A stretch of 64,000 bases of DNA, taken from Segatella baroniae DSM 16972 = JCM 13447 (GTDB lineage Bacteria; Bacteroidota; Bacteroidia; Bacteroidales; Bacteroidaceae). The notes under the pieces were generated by a model, which saw nothing but the letters and a program-made list of their open reading frames with translations, made no database searches and was not told where the DNA came from. Where the stretch lies: positions 1-64,000 of the forward strand of contig NZ_AUFQ01000006.1 of assembly GCF_000426585.1 (NCBI RefSeq), in the 5' to 3' direction. Both the position numbers and the translations under genes were made by a program. Below, piece after piece: positions 26,456-35,473 of this stretch (its first letter is position 1; each line of letters begins with the position of its first letter).

Positions 26456-28528
26456 ATGAAACATCTTGTTCTCTTCACCTATCTTTTGTTCATGTCAGCC
26501 CTCGGTCAGGCGGCCGGAAAAATCAAAGTGGCCTGCGTCGGCAACAGCGTGACCTACGGCTACGGCATTCCCGACCGGGAACGGAAGTGCTATCCCTCCG
26601 TCTTGCAGCAGCGGCTGGGGGCCGGCTATGAAGTGAAGAACTTCGGCCACTCGGGCACCACGCTCCTCAACCAGGGCCACTGGCCCTACCGCGAGCAGAC
26701 GGAATACCGCGACGCGCTGGCCTTCAAGGCCGACCTCGTGGTCATCCACCTGGGGCTGAACGACACCGACCCGCGCAACTGGCCCAACTACAACAGCCTC
26801 TTCGACAAGGATTATCAGCAGCTCATCGGCAGTTTCAGGGCGGCAAACCCCAACGCCAAGATATGGATTTGCCTGATGTCGCCCATCTTCGACCGCCATC
26901 TGCGCTTCCAAAGCGGCACCCGCGACTGGCATGCCGCCATCCAACGGCACATCCAAAGGATAGCCCGCACCAACGCAACGGGCCTCATCGACCTGCACAC
27001 CCCTTTGTATGAACGGCCCGACTTGTTTGCCGACGCCATCCATCCCAATGCCGAAGGCGCCGGAATCATCGCCCAAACGGTGTATGCCGCCATCACCGGC
27101 GATTACGGCGGACTGCGTCTGCCGCCCCTATATGGTGACGGCATGGTGATGCAACGCCGTCAACCGCTCGTCTTCCGCGGCACGGCCAACGCCGGAGAGA
27201 AGGTCGACGTGGCCTTCAACGGCCGCCGACAGACCGCCACGACCGGCCCTGACGGCCGATGGGAGACGGCCTTTCCGGCCATGAAGGCGGGCGGCCCCTA
27301 CGAAGCCCGGATAGCCACGAAAAGCAAAAAGCGCAACATTCGCGACATATATATAGGTGAAGTATGGCTCTGTTCGGGCCAGTCGAACATGGAGCTGCCC
27401 GTCCGTGCCACGACAAGTGCCGACGACGACCTGGCCCAGGCGGGCCGGCAGCAGCGCCTGCGCCTGTTCAACATGCCCACGCTGTACCCCACCGACGCCG
27501 TGGAATGGCCGCGGGAGACGCTCGATTCGGTCAATCGGTTGAAGCTCCTGCAGCTCGGTCCGTGGCGGAAAGCCGACCGGGAGAGCGTCGAGGGCTTCTC
27601 TTCCATCGCCTATCACTTCGGCCGCACGCTGGCCGACAGCCTGCGCATACCCGTCGGTATCATTTGCAATGCCGTGGGTGGCACCACCACCGAGTCGTGG
27701 ATAGACCGCCGGACGCTCGAATGGGACTTCCCCGTCATCCTCCGCGACTGGTACGACAGCGACTTCGGACAGGCGTGGGCACGCGGACGGGCCTTGCTCA
27801 ACATCGCCAACGCCGACTCCTTCGCCATCCAACGCCACCCCTATGAACCCGCATACATGTTCGAGGCGGGCATGCTTCCGCTGCGGGGCTATGACGTCAA
27901 GGGCGTGGCCTGGTACCAAGGGGAGTCCAACGCGCACAACATGGAGCTGCACGAACGCCTCTTCCGCCTGCTCCAAAAGAGCTGGCGGGGCTTCTTCCAC
28001 CAGCCCGACATGCCTTTCCTCTTTGTTCAGTTGTCAGGTCTCAACCGCCCGTCGTGGCCCGAGTTCCGCAATTCGCAACGCCGCTTGGCCGTCGAAATGC
28101 CCCATACGTGGATGACGGTGTCGATGGACATGGGCGACTCACTCGACGTCCACTACCGCAACAAGCGGCCCGTGGGCGAGCGGTTGGCCCGCCAGGCCCT
28201 CGGCCATGTCTACGGACACGCGCTCATTTGTGAAAGTCCCACCTGCACGAAAGCCGTCGGCGAAGGTCGGGAAGTGCGGCTCTCGTTCGACAACGCCGTC
28301 GGTCTGAAGGCGCAAGGCACAAGTCTCATCGGTTTTGAAGTGGCCGGAGAAGACGGCGTCTACCATGCGGCAGCGGCGCGCGTGACGGGGAACGACGTGA
28401 CACTGAGCAGTCCGCAGGTGGCCCGTCCCGCCTTCGTGCGCTACGGCTGGCAGCCCTATTCGCGCGCCAACCTTGTCAATGCGGCCGGACTTCCGTGCAG
28501 CACATTCGTCAAGGAGATAGCCCCATGA
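26456..28528 (+). CDS. nanS: Two-domain sialate O-acetylesterase
   Basis: This 690-residue exported protein has two esterase domains. Residues about 22-215 form an SGNH/GDSL domain with GNSVTYG (29-35), GLND (100-103) and DAIHPN (193-198). Residues about 220-690 form a sialate O-acetylesterase (SASA) domain with GQSNMELP (308-315, Ser310) and WYQGESN further on. It removes O-acetyl groups from sialic acids so that they can be cleaved and used. The nearby mutarotase, transporter, lyase and epimerase support this role. ATG at 26456 is preferred over a TTG five codons upstream because it directly precedes the signal peptide. It overlaps the next gene by four bases. Confidence 0.88.
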   Translation: MKHLVLFTYLLFMSALGQAAGKIKVACVGNSVTYGYGIPDRERKCYPSVLQQRLGAGYEVKNFGHSGTTLLNQGHWPYREQTEYRDALAFKADLVVIHLGLNDTDPRNWPNYNSLFDKDYQQLIGSFRAANPNAKIWICLMSPIFDRHLRFQSGTRDWHAAIQRHIQRIARTNATGLIDLHTPLYERPDLFADAIHPNAEGAGIIAQTVYAAITGDYGGLRLPPLYGDGMVMQRRQPLVFRGTANAGEKVDVAFNGRRQTATTGPDGRWETAFPAMKAGGPYEARIATKSKKRNIRDIYIGEVWLCSGQSNMELPVRATTSADDDLAQAGRQQRLRLFNMPTLYPTDAVEWPRETLDSVNRLKLLQLGPWRKADRESVEGFSSIAYHFGRTLADSLRIPVGIICNAVGGTTTESWIDRRTLEWDFPVILRDWYDSDFGQAWARGRALLNIANADSFAIQRHPYEPAYMFEAGMLPLRGYDVKGVAWYQGESNAHNMELHERLFRLLQKSWRGFFHQPDMPFLFVQLSGLNRPSWPEFRNSQRRLAVEMPHTWMTVSMDMGDSLDVHYRNKRPVGERLARQALGHVYGHALICESPTCTKAVGEGREVRLSFDNAVGLKAQGTSLIGFEVAGEDGVYHAAAARVTGNDVTLSSPQVARPAFVRYGWQPYSRANLVNAAGLPCSTFVKEIAP

Positions 28529-29610
28529 AGCATATCAAGTTAATTCTATTTATCTGTATCGTCATGAATGAATTCACAAACGGGCCGCAGGCGTTCGCCG
28601 GGGCCTGGCAACTGCAGACCATCGAGCGGGTCTTCGGCTTCCCGACGAACGAACCCGGCATTGAAAAAGGAGTATCAGCATGCTTTGCCGGAACCGCCGG
28701 CAACAGCCTGGTGATGGCCGGCGGCTGCAACTTCCCCGACACGCCGGCGGCCGAAGGTGGCAGGAAACGCTACTACCAAGGTATCTATGCCGCAGAAGTC
28801 ACGGACAACAATCAGCTCGACTGGAGGCTTGTAGGCCGCTTGCCGCAGCCCTGTGCCTACGGCGTCAGCATTCAACTGGAGGACGGAATCCTCTGCGTGG
28901 GCGGCAACAATGCCGACCGGAGCTTTGCCGAAGCCTACAAAATCAGCCTCGAAGACGGCCGGGCCGTCGTCACACCATACCCCGCCCTGCCGGTGGCCAT
29001 GGACAACTTCACGGGTTGCCGCTGCGCCAACACGGCGACGGTGAGCGACGGGCACCGCCTCTACACACTCGACCTGGCCCGGCCCGAACAAGGATGGAGC
29101 GAAGCGCCGGCCCACCATGACGAGAAACTGGGCCAGCCCGTCAGCGGCAGTATCGACGGAACGTTCTGCCTGTGGGGCGGCTGCACCGCCAAGACGGCGG
29201 AGCGGCTGAGCCGACTCAACATGCCGGGACGGAGCTTCGGCAACCCTTCCGCCACGCTGCCGCCGCCCACCGACACCGTCGGCACGGAAATCTATCTCGG
29301 CGGGGCGGCAGCCCTGAACCTGTCGGAAGACGCCATCGTCATCGTCGGAGGGGTGAACAAGGACGTCTTTCTCGACGCGGTGAACAACCCCAAGCCCGGC
29401 TACATGACGCACGCCGTGGAGTGGTATCGGTTCAATCCCTACATCTGCATCTTCCAAGAGGGCCGCTGGCACATCGCCGGCAGGAACCAAGTGGGGGCGC
29501 GCGCCGGTGCTGCGCTGGCCAAGCAAGGCAACGCCGTCTACATCATCGGCGGCGAACTGAAGCCCGGTATACGCACCCCCGAAATCTATCGACTCAACTT
29601 CAACCGCTAA
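28525..29610 (+). CDS. nanM: Kelch-type sialic acid mutarotase (NanM-like, cyclically permuted)
   Basis: This 361-residue protein has an N-terminal hydrophobic segment and about six beta-propeller blades with Kelch-type glycine motifs, for example DGILCVGGNN, IVIVGGVNKDV and AVYIIGGELKPG. It corresponds to the cyclically permuted mutarotase family of Bacteroidetes, related to E. coli NanM, which converts the alpha to the beta anomer of N-acetylneuraminate in the periplasm. The start at 28525 overlaps the preceding stop (ATGA), a sign of translational coupling. Confidence 0.87.
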   Translation: MKHIKLILFICIVMNEFTNGPQAFAGAWQLQTIERVFGFPTNEPGIEKGVSACFAGTAGNSLVMAGGCNFPDTPAAEGGRKRYYQGIYAAEVTDNNQLDWRLVGRLPQPCAYGVSIQLEDGILCVGGNNADRSFAEAYKISLEDGRAVVTPYPALPVAMDNFTGCRCANTATVSDGHRLYTLDLARPEQGWSEAPAHHDEKLGQPVSGSIDGTFCLWGGCTAKTAERLSRLNMPGRSFGNPSATLPPPTDTVGTEIYLGGAAALNLSEDAIVIVGGVNKDVFLDAVNNPKPGYMTHAVEWYRFNPYICIFQEGRWHIAGRNQVGARAGAALAKQGNAVYIIGGELKPGIRTPEIYRLNFNR

Positions 29611-29616
29611 ATCTCT

Positions 29617-30855
29617 ATGAAACTGATTGACAAGAAATCATATCCCTGGCTCGTCGTGGCCCTCTTGTGGATCGTAGCCCTGCTCAACTACATGGACCGC
29701 CAAATGCTTTCGACGATGCAGGAGTCCATGAAGGCCGACATCCAAGAACTGAATCAAGCCGAGGCTTTCGGCGCGCTGATGGCCGTATTCCTGTGGATCT
29801 ACGGACTGGTGTCGCCCTTCGCCGGCCTCGTGGCCGACCGCGTGAGCCGCAAGTGGCTCGTCATCGGCAGCCTCTTCGTGTGGTCGGCCGTCACGCTGGC
29901 CATGGGTTTCGCCACCAGCTTCGACCAACTGTATTACCTGCGTGGGATCATGGGCGTGAGCGAAGCCCTCTACATCCCCTCGGCCCTGTCGCTCCTGGCC
30001 GACTGGCACGAAGGCAAGAGCCGCTCACTGGCCATCGGCATTCACATGACGGGTATCTACGTGGGCCAGGCCGTAGGCGGCTTCGGGGCCGTGGTGGCCG
30101 CCATGCTCTCGTGGAAGACCACCTTCCACTGGTTCGGTATCATCGGAATAGCCTACTCTCTGGTGCTGATAGCCCTGCTGCATGAGAAGGCCGGCCACGC
30201 CGCGAAGCCCTCCACGCAAGATCAAAAGCCCGGGGCGGGCGGACTGCTGCAGAGCTTCGGCGTCGTATTGTCCAACTGGGCGTTCTGGACCATCCTCTTC
30301 TTCTTCGCCGTTCCCAGCCTTCCGGGATGGGCAACGAAGAACTGGCTGCCGACGTTGTTCGCCAGCAACCTGGGCATACCCATGGAAAGTGCCGGTCCGC
30401 TCTCCACAATCACCATCGCCGCCTCGTCGTTCATCGGCGTCATCTTCGGCGGTTACCTGTCCGACAAGTGGGTGCGGCACAACCTCAAGGGCCGCGTCTA
30501 CACCAGTGCCATCGGCCTGGGCCTCACCATTCCGGCCCTCGTGCTGCTGGGCTACGGCCACAGTCTGCCGGCCATCGTGGGCGCGGGACTGCTCTTCGGC
30601 ATAGGCTTCGGCATGTTCGACGCCAACAACATGCCCATCCTCTGCCAGTTCATCTCCTCCAAATACAGGGCCACGGCCTACGGAATCATGAACATGACGG
30701 GCGTATTTGCCGGCGCCGCCGTCACGCAAGTGTTCGGAAAGTGGGCCGACGGCGGCAGTCTGGGCGCGGGATTCGCCCTCCTCGGCGGCATCGTCGCCCT
30801 GGCCTTGGTCGTTCAGCTGACCTTCCTGAAGCCCAAAACGGACAATATGGACTAA
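29617..30855 (+). CDS. nanT: MFS sialic acid transporter (NanT-like)
   Basis: This 412-residue membrane protein has about twelve hydrophobic segments and MFS loop motifs (ADRVSRKW in the first half). It starts six bases after the mutarotase gene and 30 bases before the lyase gene. Bacteroidetes that use sialic acid, such as Bacteroides fragilis and Tannerella, carry an MFS permease in this place for import of N-acetylneuraminate across the inner membrane. The assignment to sialic acid rests mainly on the operon; the fold alone would also fit hexuronate permeases. Confidence 0.83.
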   Translation: MKLIDKKSYPWLVVALLWIVALLNYMDRQMLSTMQESMKADIQELNQAEAFGALMAVFLWIYGLVSPFAGLVADRVSRKWLVIGSLFVWSAVTLAMGFATSFDQLYYLRGIMGVSEALYIPSALSLLADWHEGKSRSLAIGIHMTGIYVGQAVGGFGAVVAAMLSWKTTFHWFGIIGIAYSLVLIALLHEKAGHAAKPSTQDQKPGAGGLLQSFGVVLSNWAFWTILFFFAVPSLPGWATKNWLPTLFASNLGIPMESAGPLSTITIAASSFIGVIFGGYLSDKWVRHNLKGRVYTSAIGLGLTIPALVLLGYGHSLPAIVGAGLLFGIGFGMFDANNMPILCQFISSKYRATAYGIMNMTGVFAGAAVTQVFGKWADGGSLGAGFALLGGIVALALVVQLTFLKPKTDNMD

Positions 30856-30885
30856 CTCGCATACAACTTTTAAACGATAAACATT

Positions 30886-31803
30886 ATGGAAAAGATTATC
30901 GGACTCATAGACGCGCCGTTCACACCGTTCCACGCCAACGGAGACGTCAACCTCGAACCTATCCCCGCCTACGCGGCCATGTTGCAGAAGAACGGGCTCA
31001 AAGGCGTATTCATCAATGGTTCTTCGGGCGAAGGCTACATGCTGACGACCGACGAACGCAAAGCTCTGGCCGAGAAATGGGTGAGCTGTGTGCCCGCCGG
31101 TTTCAAGGTAATCGTACACGTGGGCAGCTGTTGTCTGCGCGAAAGTGTCGAATTGGCCCGCCACGCCCAGCAGATCGGAGCGTGGGGTATCGGTTCGATG
31201 GCACCTCCGTTCCCGAAGATTGGTCGCATCGAAGAACTCGTGAAATACTGCGAACAGATTGCCGCAGCCGCGCCCGAGTTGCCCTTCTACTACTACCACA
31301 TCCCCGCTTTCAACGGCGCTTTCCTGCCCATGCTCGACCTGTTGAAGGCTGTCGACGGCCGCATACCCAACTTCGCGGGTATCAAATACACCTTCGAGAG
31401 CCTGTATGAGTACAACCAGTGCCGCCTCTATGCCAACGGCAAGTACGACATGCTGCACGGACAAGACGAGACAATCTTGCCTTCGCTGGCGCAAGGAGGT
31501 GCCCAGGGCGGTATCGGAGGCACCACCAACTACAACGGCCGTGAGCTTGTGGCCATCATGGAAGCCTGGAAACGCGGCGACATAGAGGCCGCCCGAGACC
31601 ACCAGAACTTCGCGCAGGAGGTCATCAACGTCATCTGCCACTTCCGGGGGAACATCGTCGGCGGCAAGCGCATCATGAAATTGATCGGCTTCGACTTGGG
31701 TCCCAACCGCGTACCGTTCCAAAATATGACCGAAGAAGAGGAGCAATGCATGAAAGCCGAGCTGGAAAGCATTCACTTCTTCGACCGCTGCAACCAATTC
31801 TAA
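30886..31803 (+). CDS. nanA: N-acetylneuraminate lyase
   Basis: This 305-residue enzyme of the DHDPS/NAL aldolase family has GSSGEG (45-50), which binds the carboxylate of the substrate, Tyr137 in YYYHIP (135-140) and the Schiff-base Lys167 in GIKYT. These positions match the classical NanA numbering closely. It splits N-acetylneuraminate into N-acetylmannosamine and pyruvate in the cytoplasm. The product would be passed to the epimerase encoded 11 bases downstream. Confidence 0.95.
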   Translation: MEKIIGLIDAPFTPFHANGDVNLEPIPAYAAMLQKNGLKGVFINGSSGEGYMLTTDERKALAEKWVSCVPAGFKVIVHVGSCCLRESVELARHAQQIGAWGIGSMAPPFPKIGRIEELVKYCEQIAAAAPELPFYYYHIPAFNGAFLPMLDLLKAVDGRIPNFAGIKYTFESLYEYNQCRLYANGKYDMLHGQDETILPSLAQGGAQGGIGGTTNYNGRELVAIMEAWKRGDIEAARDHQNFAQEVINVICHFRGNIVGGKRIMKLIGFDLGPNRVPFQNMTEEEEQCMKAELESIHFFDRCNQF

Positions 31804-31814
31804 AGACAAGTGTT

Positions 31815-33002
31815 ATGATTGATACAAGAGCATATATCAGCAATTGGGCGGCCTCCTACAAGGACGACCTGACCCAGAACATCATGCCGTTCTGGATGAA
31901 GAACGGCCTCGACCGTGAGCATGGAGGCGTCTACACCTGCGTCAATCGCGACGGAACGCTCATGGACACCACCAAGTCGGTGTGGTTTCAGGGACGATTC
32001 GCCTTCGTCTGCGCCTACGCCTACAACAATGTAGAGAAGAACGAGGCATGGCTTCAGGCCGCCAAGTCCACCATCGACTTCATCGAAAAGTATTGTTTCG
32101 ACAACGACGGACACATGTATTTCTCCGTAACGGCCGACGGACGCCCCCTGCGCAAGCGTCGCTATGTCTTCAGCGAGACCTTCGCCGCCATCGCCATGTC
32201 GGAATATGCGCTGGCCACGGGCGACATGCACTATGCCGAAAGGGCCATGCAGGTGTTCGAAGATACCCAGCGTTTCTTGGCCACACCGGGCTTCCTGGCC
32301 CCCAAGTTCGAGCCGGAGGTGCAGTTGCAGAGCCACTCCATCATCATGATTCTCATCAATGTGGGCAGCCGTTTGCGCGCCGTGGTGGACAATCCCAAAC
32401 TAACGCTGCAGATCAACGACTCTATCGACAAGTTGCGTCGCTACTTCATGCACCCCGAATTCAAGGCTTTGCTCGAATGCGTAGGTCCTAACGGCGAGTT
32501 CGTCGATACCAATATGACCCGCGTTATCAACCCCGGTCATTGCATCGAGACCAGCTGGTTCCTCATGGAAGAGGCGCGCCAGCGCAACTGGGACAAAGAC
32601 TTGATGGACACGGCCCTCACCATTTTCAACTGGTCATGGGACTGGGGATGGGACAAAGAGTACGGAGGCATCATCAATTTCCGCGACTGTCGCAACCTGC
32701 CTCCACAGGATTACTCGCAGGATATGAAATTCTGGTGGCCGCAGAGTGAGACCATCATCGCCTCGCTCTACGCTTATCTGGGCACGGGCGACGAAGAATA
32801 CCTCTATCGTCACCGCCAAATCAGCGAGTGGACATACGCTCATTTCCCCGATAAGGAGTATGGTGAGTGGTACGGATACCTGCATCGCGACGGCACGGTG
32901 GCCCAACCGGCCAAGGGAAACCTCTTTAAAGGGCCTTTCCATATCCCACGCATGATGATCAAGTCGTTTACGTTGTGTAATGAAATACTTGAAAAGTTCT
33001 AA
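31815..33002 (+). CDS. nanE: N-acylglucosamine 2-epimerase (AGE family)
   Basis: This 395-residue protein belongs to the AGE family (alpha/alpha barrel). Typical blocks include DREHGGVYTCVNRDG (about 34-48), VWFQGRFAFVCAY, PGHCIETSWFLMEE and KFWWPQSETI. In Bacteroidetes sialic acid clusters the AGE enzyme converts N-acetylmannosamine to N-acetylglucosamine, replacing the NanE plus NanK route of enterobacteria, so no ManNAc kinase is needed here. ATG 31815 was chosen since the longer frame overlaps nanA. Confidence 0.9.
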   Translation: MIDTRAYISNWAASYKDDLTQNIMPFWMKNGLDREHGGVYTCVNRDGTLMDTTKSVWFQGRFAFVCAYAYNNVEKNEAWLQAAKSTIDFIEKYCFDNDGHMYFSVTADGRPLRKRRYVFSETFAAIAMSEYALATGDMHYAERAMQVFEDTQRFLATPGFLAPKFEPEVQLQSHSIIMILINVGSRLRAVVDNPKLTLQINDSIDKLRRYFMHPEFKALLECVGPNGEFVDTNMTRVINPGHCIETSWFLMEEARQRNWDKDLMDTALTIFNWSWDWGWDKEYGGIINFRDCRNLPPQDYSQDMKFWWPQSETIIASLYAYLGTGDEEYLYRHRQISEWTYAHFPDKEYGEWYGYLHRDGTVAQPAKGNLFKGPFHIPRMMIKSFTLCNEILEKF

Positions 33003-33016
33003 ACGAAACCCATCGG

Positions 33017-33796
33017 ATGGAACAACCGGAATATGATTTAATCATGGCCAACTATGGCATTACCCGGCAGCACAGCTACGATATCGTGCTGCTGCCGTGG
33101 GGTGCCACAGAGCCTCACAACCTGCATCTGCCTTATCTGACCGACTGTATTCTGTCGCACGACATCGCCGTCGACGCCGCCCGCGTGGCCTTCGAGCGTC
33201 ACGGAGTCAGATGTATGGTGATGCCGCCCGTCACCATGGGCTCGCAGAATCCGGGACAACGCGACCTGCCTTTCTGCATTCATGCCTCCTACGACACCCA
33301 GCGTGCCATTCTCACCGATACCGTAGCGTCGCTCCGTCATCAGGGTTTTCGCAAACTGGTCATCGTCAATGGCCACGGCGGCAATAACTTCCGAAATATG
33401 ACGCGCGACCTCTCGACGGTCTATCCCGACTTCTTCATCGCCTGCGGTGAGTGGTTTAAGATGGCGCCGGTGGCCGAATACTTCGACCAACCTGGCGATC
33501 ATGCCGACGAAGTAGAGACATCTGTGATGATGCACTACCATCCCGAGTGGGTCAACCTGTCCGAAGCCGGCCCGGGCGAAGGCCACGGGTTTGGCGTCAA
33601 AGCCTTGCGACAAGGCAAGGTTTGGTTGCCTCGCCATTGGAATTTGGCATCGCCCGACGACACGGGTATCGGCAATCCGGCCCTTGCTACGGCCGAAAAG
33701 GGTAGGCGTTTTGCTGACGCCGTCGTAGCGGAATACGCCGACTTCCTGCGCGATTTCAAGCAGATTCGGCAACCGGAAGAGCTTTATGAAAGGTAA
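33017..33796 (+). CDS. Creatininase-family metal hydrolase in the sialic acid operon
   Basis: This 259-residue protein has the creatininase fold motifs LPWGATEPHNLHLPYLTD (Glu32, His34, Asp43), NGHGGNN (His120) and DEVETS (Glu165/Glu167), which together form the two-metal site of the family. Known members open cyclic amides (creatinine), cleave N-formyl groups or remove pyrroloquinoline intermediates. The gene lies 14 bases after the epimerase and ends the operon. A role on an amide- or lactam-containing sialic acid derivative is possible, but no standard step of the pathway needs this enzyme. The usual HGxH is HNxH here. Confidence 0.8.
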   Translation: MEQPEYDLIMANYGITRQHSYDIVLLPWGATEPHNLHLPYLTDCILSHDIAVDAARVAFERHGVRCMVMPPVTMGSQNPGQRDLPFCIHASYDTQRAILTDTVASLRHQGFRKLVIVNGHGGNNFRNMTRDLSTVYPDFFIACGEWFKMAPVAEYFDQPGDHADEVETSVMMHYHPEWVNLSEAGPGEGHGFGVKALRQGKVWLPRHWNLASPDDTGIGNPALATAEKGRRFADAVVAEYADFLRDFKQIRQPEELYER

Positions 33797-33860
33797 AAAG
33801 GTAAAAAAAGTAAAAAGGTAAAAGGGTAAAACGACCCCTTTTTCCTCCTTTTTACTTTTT
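33797..33860. repeat. GGTAAAAA-rich tract after the sialic acid operon
   Basis: Right after the creatininase stop there are several copies of GGTAAAAA/GTAAAAAG, followed by CCCCTTTTTCCTCCTTTTTAC. The purine-rich and pyrimidine-rich halves can pair as a long imperfect hairpin, likely acting as terminator. Similar tracts occur at 40935-41020 and 57296-57365. Confidence 0.55.
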
Positions 33861-33921
33861 AGAGAGTGTAAAACAAGCCGTGTCAGGTCGGTTCATGGGA
33901 GCATGGCCATGGTGTACTGCG

Positions 33922-33943
33922 CACTACCGCCAAGGCGGTAGTG
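33922..33943. repeat. CCGCCAAGGCGG palindrome
   Basis: CACTACCGCC and GGCGGTAGTG form 10-base arms around AA. The same CCGCCAAGGCGG core follows module c of the composite repeats at about 59435 and 59521. The rest of 33944-34009 shows nothing else recognisable apart from GGCCGG runs. Confidence 0.5.
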
Positions 33944-34009
33944 GATGCAACAACTCGCGGCCGGCCGGCGCACCAAGCGTTTCCTGTCGCAAACTTGCAT
34001 TTTTTCAGT

Positions 34010-34064
34010 CAATCGGACGGGCCGGCCGGCCGGAATAGCCAGGCTTGTCCGCCCCGTCCGATTG
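34010..34064. terminator. Inverted repeat at the end of the acid phosphatase gene
   Basis: CAATCGGACGGG (34010-34021) and CCCGTCCGATTG (34053-34064) form perfect 12-base arms just past the stop at 34068 on the minus strand. The loop holds tandem GGCC. No T-run follows on the minus strand. Confidence 0.55.
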
Positions 34065-34067
34065 CTT

Positions 34068-35381
34068 TCAATTCTTCAGGCGAGCCTCTTCGGGGTCGTA
34101 GCTGTCGAGTTTCTTCTCGAAATAAGCCTTGAAGTCGCTCCAGCGATAGTAGGGCGCGATGTCGGTGGCGATGGGCAGCGTGGCCTCGTTCTCATTGCGC
34201 AGCACCTTGAAGATGACGTCGGCGGGGTCGCCGGGGTCGGTCCCCGTCTTGCGATAGAATATGAACTGGATGTTGCAGGCCATGGGGAAGATGTTGTAGT
34301 CGCACCACTTTTCCTGGTCGATTTTTTCGAGATCGTCGATCGACTTGCCCAGTCCGTCGAGGTCGAGGAGGCAGGTGAGCGGCATGACCATCGTGTCGTG
34401 GCCGTAGCGCAGCGTGGCGCCCGGATGGTCGAGGCGCAGGCAGCTGTCGGCCGTCGCGATGATGTTGCGCAGCAGGTTGCGCTGGCTGAAGGGCTGAATG
34501 CCGCCGCTGAGCGGACTGCCGCCGTAGGAGATGTACCACCAGGCGTTGTTGGTCTTCCAGTAGTTGTAGATTTCGGTGTCGTTGAAGAGCGGCCACAACG
34601 AGATGCTGTGGCGCAGTTCGGTGCTCTGCACGTTGCCCGCGTTCTTGATGAGCTTGCCGAACAGGTTGTTGGCGTCCACGTTCTTCTTCCAATACTCCTT
34701 GTCGTTGAAGAGTAGGTTCATCACGCGCTCAGGCTTGACATACTTCTTCTTGAAGGCCTGGAACGCCTTCCTGCTCTCCTCCCCCCGCCTGGACTGCAGC
34801 TTCTTGTCCTCCAGGTTCATGTAGTACATGTCGTGGTAGCTGGCGTCGTGCGCAATGTTCAGCTGCGGGTTGACCAGCAGCAGCTGGTGCAGGGCGTTCT
34901 CCATGGAGAGGATGCAGCGGATGACCACCGTACTCTTGGCGTCGATGTTGGTCGGACCGGCGAATACTTCGGGGAAGTTGTGGGCCATGCGCAGCGCGAT
35001 TCCCTTGTGCTGCTCGGCTCCACGCTGCGTGAGTTCGCCGTAACGGCCCTTCGCCGCGTCGGCCAGCAGCTCCATCTTGCGCAGCACGTCCTTGCCCGTG
35101 GCCGTCAGCTTGCCTGCCTTGTCGGCCTCCTGCAGCACGCCGACCGGCTCGGTGTAGTCTTTCGGGTTGATGAGCCAGCGCGAACCGTGGCGTCCGTAGT
35201 GGCTTATATAATAAGGTGTATAGCCTTCGGGCGCGGGGGTGAGCTGCTTCGTGGGTCCGGGATAGGCCCAATAGCTGTCGGCCGCCATGTCGCGGTTGTT
35301 CTTGAAGTCCTGTTTCGGGTTCTGGGCAAACAGCGTTGCCGCGCAGGCCAGGGCCAGCGAGAATGATAAGAGTTTTTTCAT
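34068..35381 (-). CDS. Exported histidine-type acid phosphatase (MINPP/phytase-like)
   Basis: This 437-residue protein has a signal peptide (MKKLLSFSLALACAATLFAQ) and a histidine phosphatase domain. The nucleophile motif is SHYGRHGSRW near residues 57-66, and the C-terminal proton-donor motif is YGHDT near residue 320, i.e. the HD form of acid phosphatases rather than the HAE form of classic MINPP enzymes. The substrate could be inositol phosphates or other phosphomonoesters. The start at 35381 was chosen because it precedes the signal peptide; the open frame extends 19 codons upstream. Neighbours on the same strand are a nucleoside kinase, 92 bases upstream. Confidence 0.83.
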   Translation of the reverse strand: MKKLLSFSLALACAATLFAQNPKQDFKNNRDMAADSYWAYPGPTKQLTPAPEGYTPYYISHYGRHGSRWLINPKDYTEPVGVLQEADKAGKLTATGKDVLRKMELLADAAKGRYGELTQRGAEQHKGIALRMAHNFPEVFAGPTNIDAKSTVVIRCILSMENALHQLLLVNPQLNIAHDASYHDMYYMNLEDKKLQSRRGEESRKAFQAFKKKYVKPERVMNLLFNDKEYWKKNVDANNLFGKLIKNAGNVQSTELRHSISLWPLFNDTEIYNYWKTNNAWWYISYGGSPLSGGIQPFSQRNLLRNIIATADSCLRLDHPGATLRYGHDTMVMPLTCLLDLDGLGKSIDDLEKIDQEKWCDYNIFPMACNIQFIFYRKTGTDPGDPADVIFKVLRNENEATLPIATDIAPYYRWSDFKAYFEKKLDSYDPEEARLKN

Positions 35382-35473
35382 TGTGATTGGGTTATTGAGT
35401 GATTGAATGATTCTGAAGGATGGGCATGACGGAAACAAGGGTCCTCATGCCTCTTGCCGGGCTTGCAGAAACC

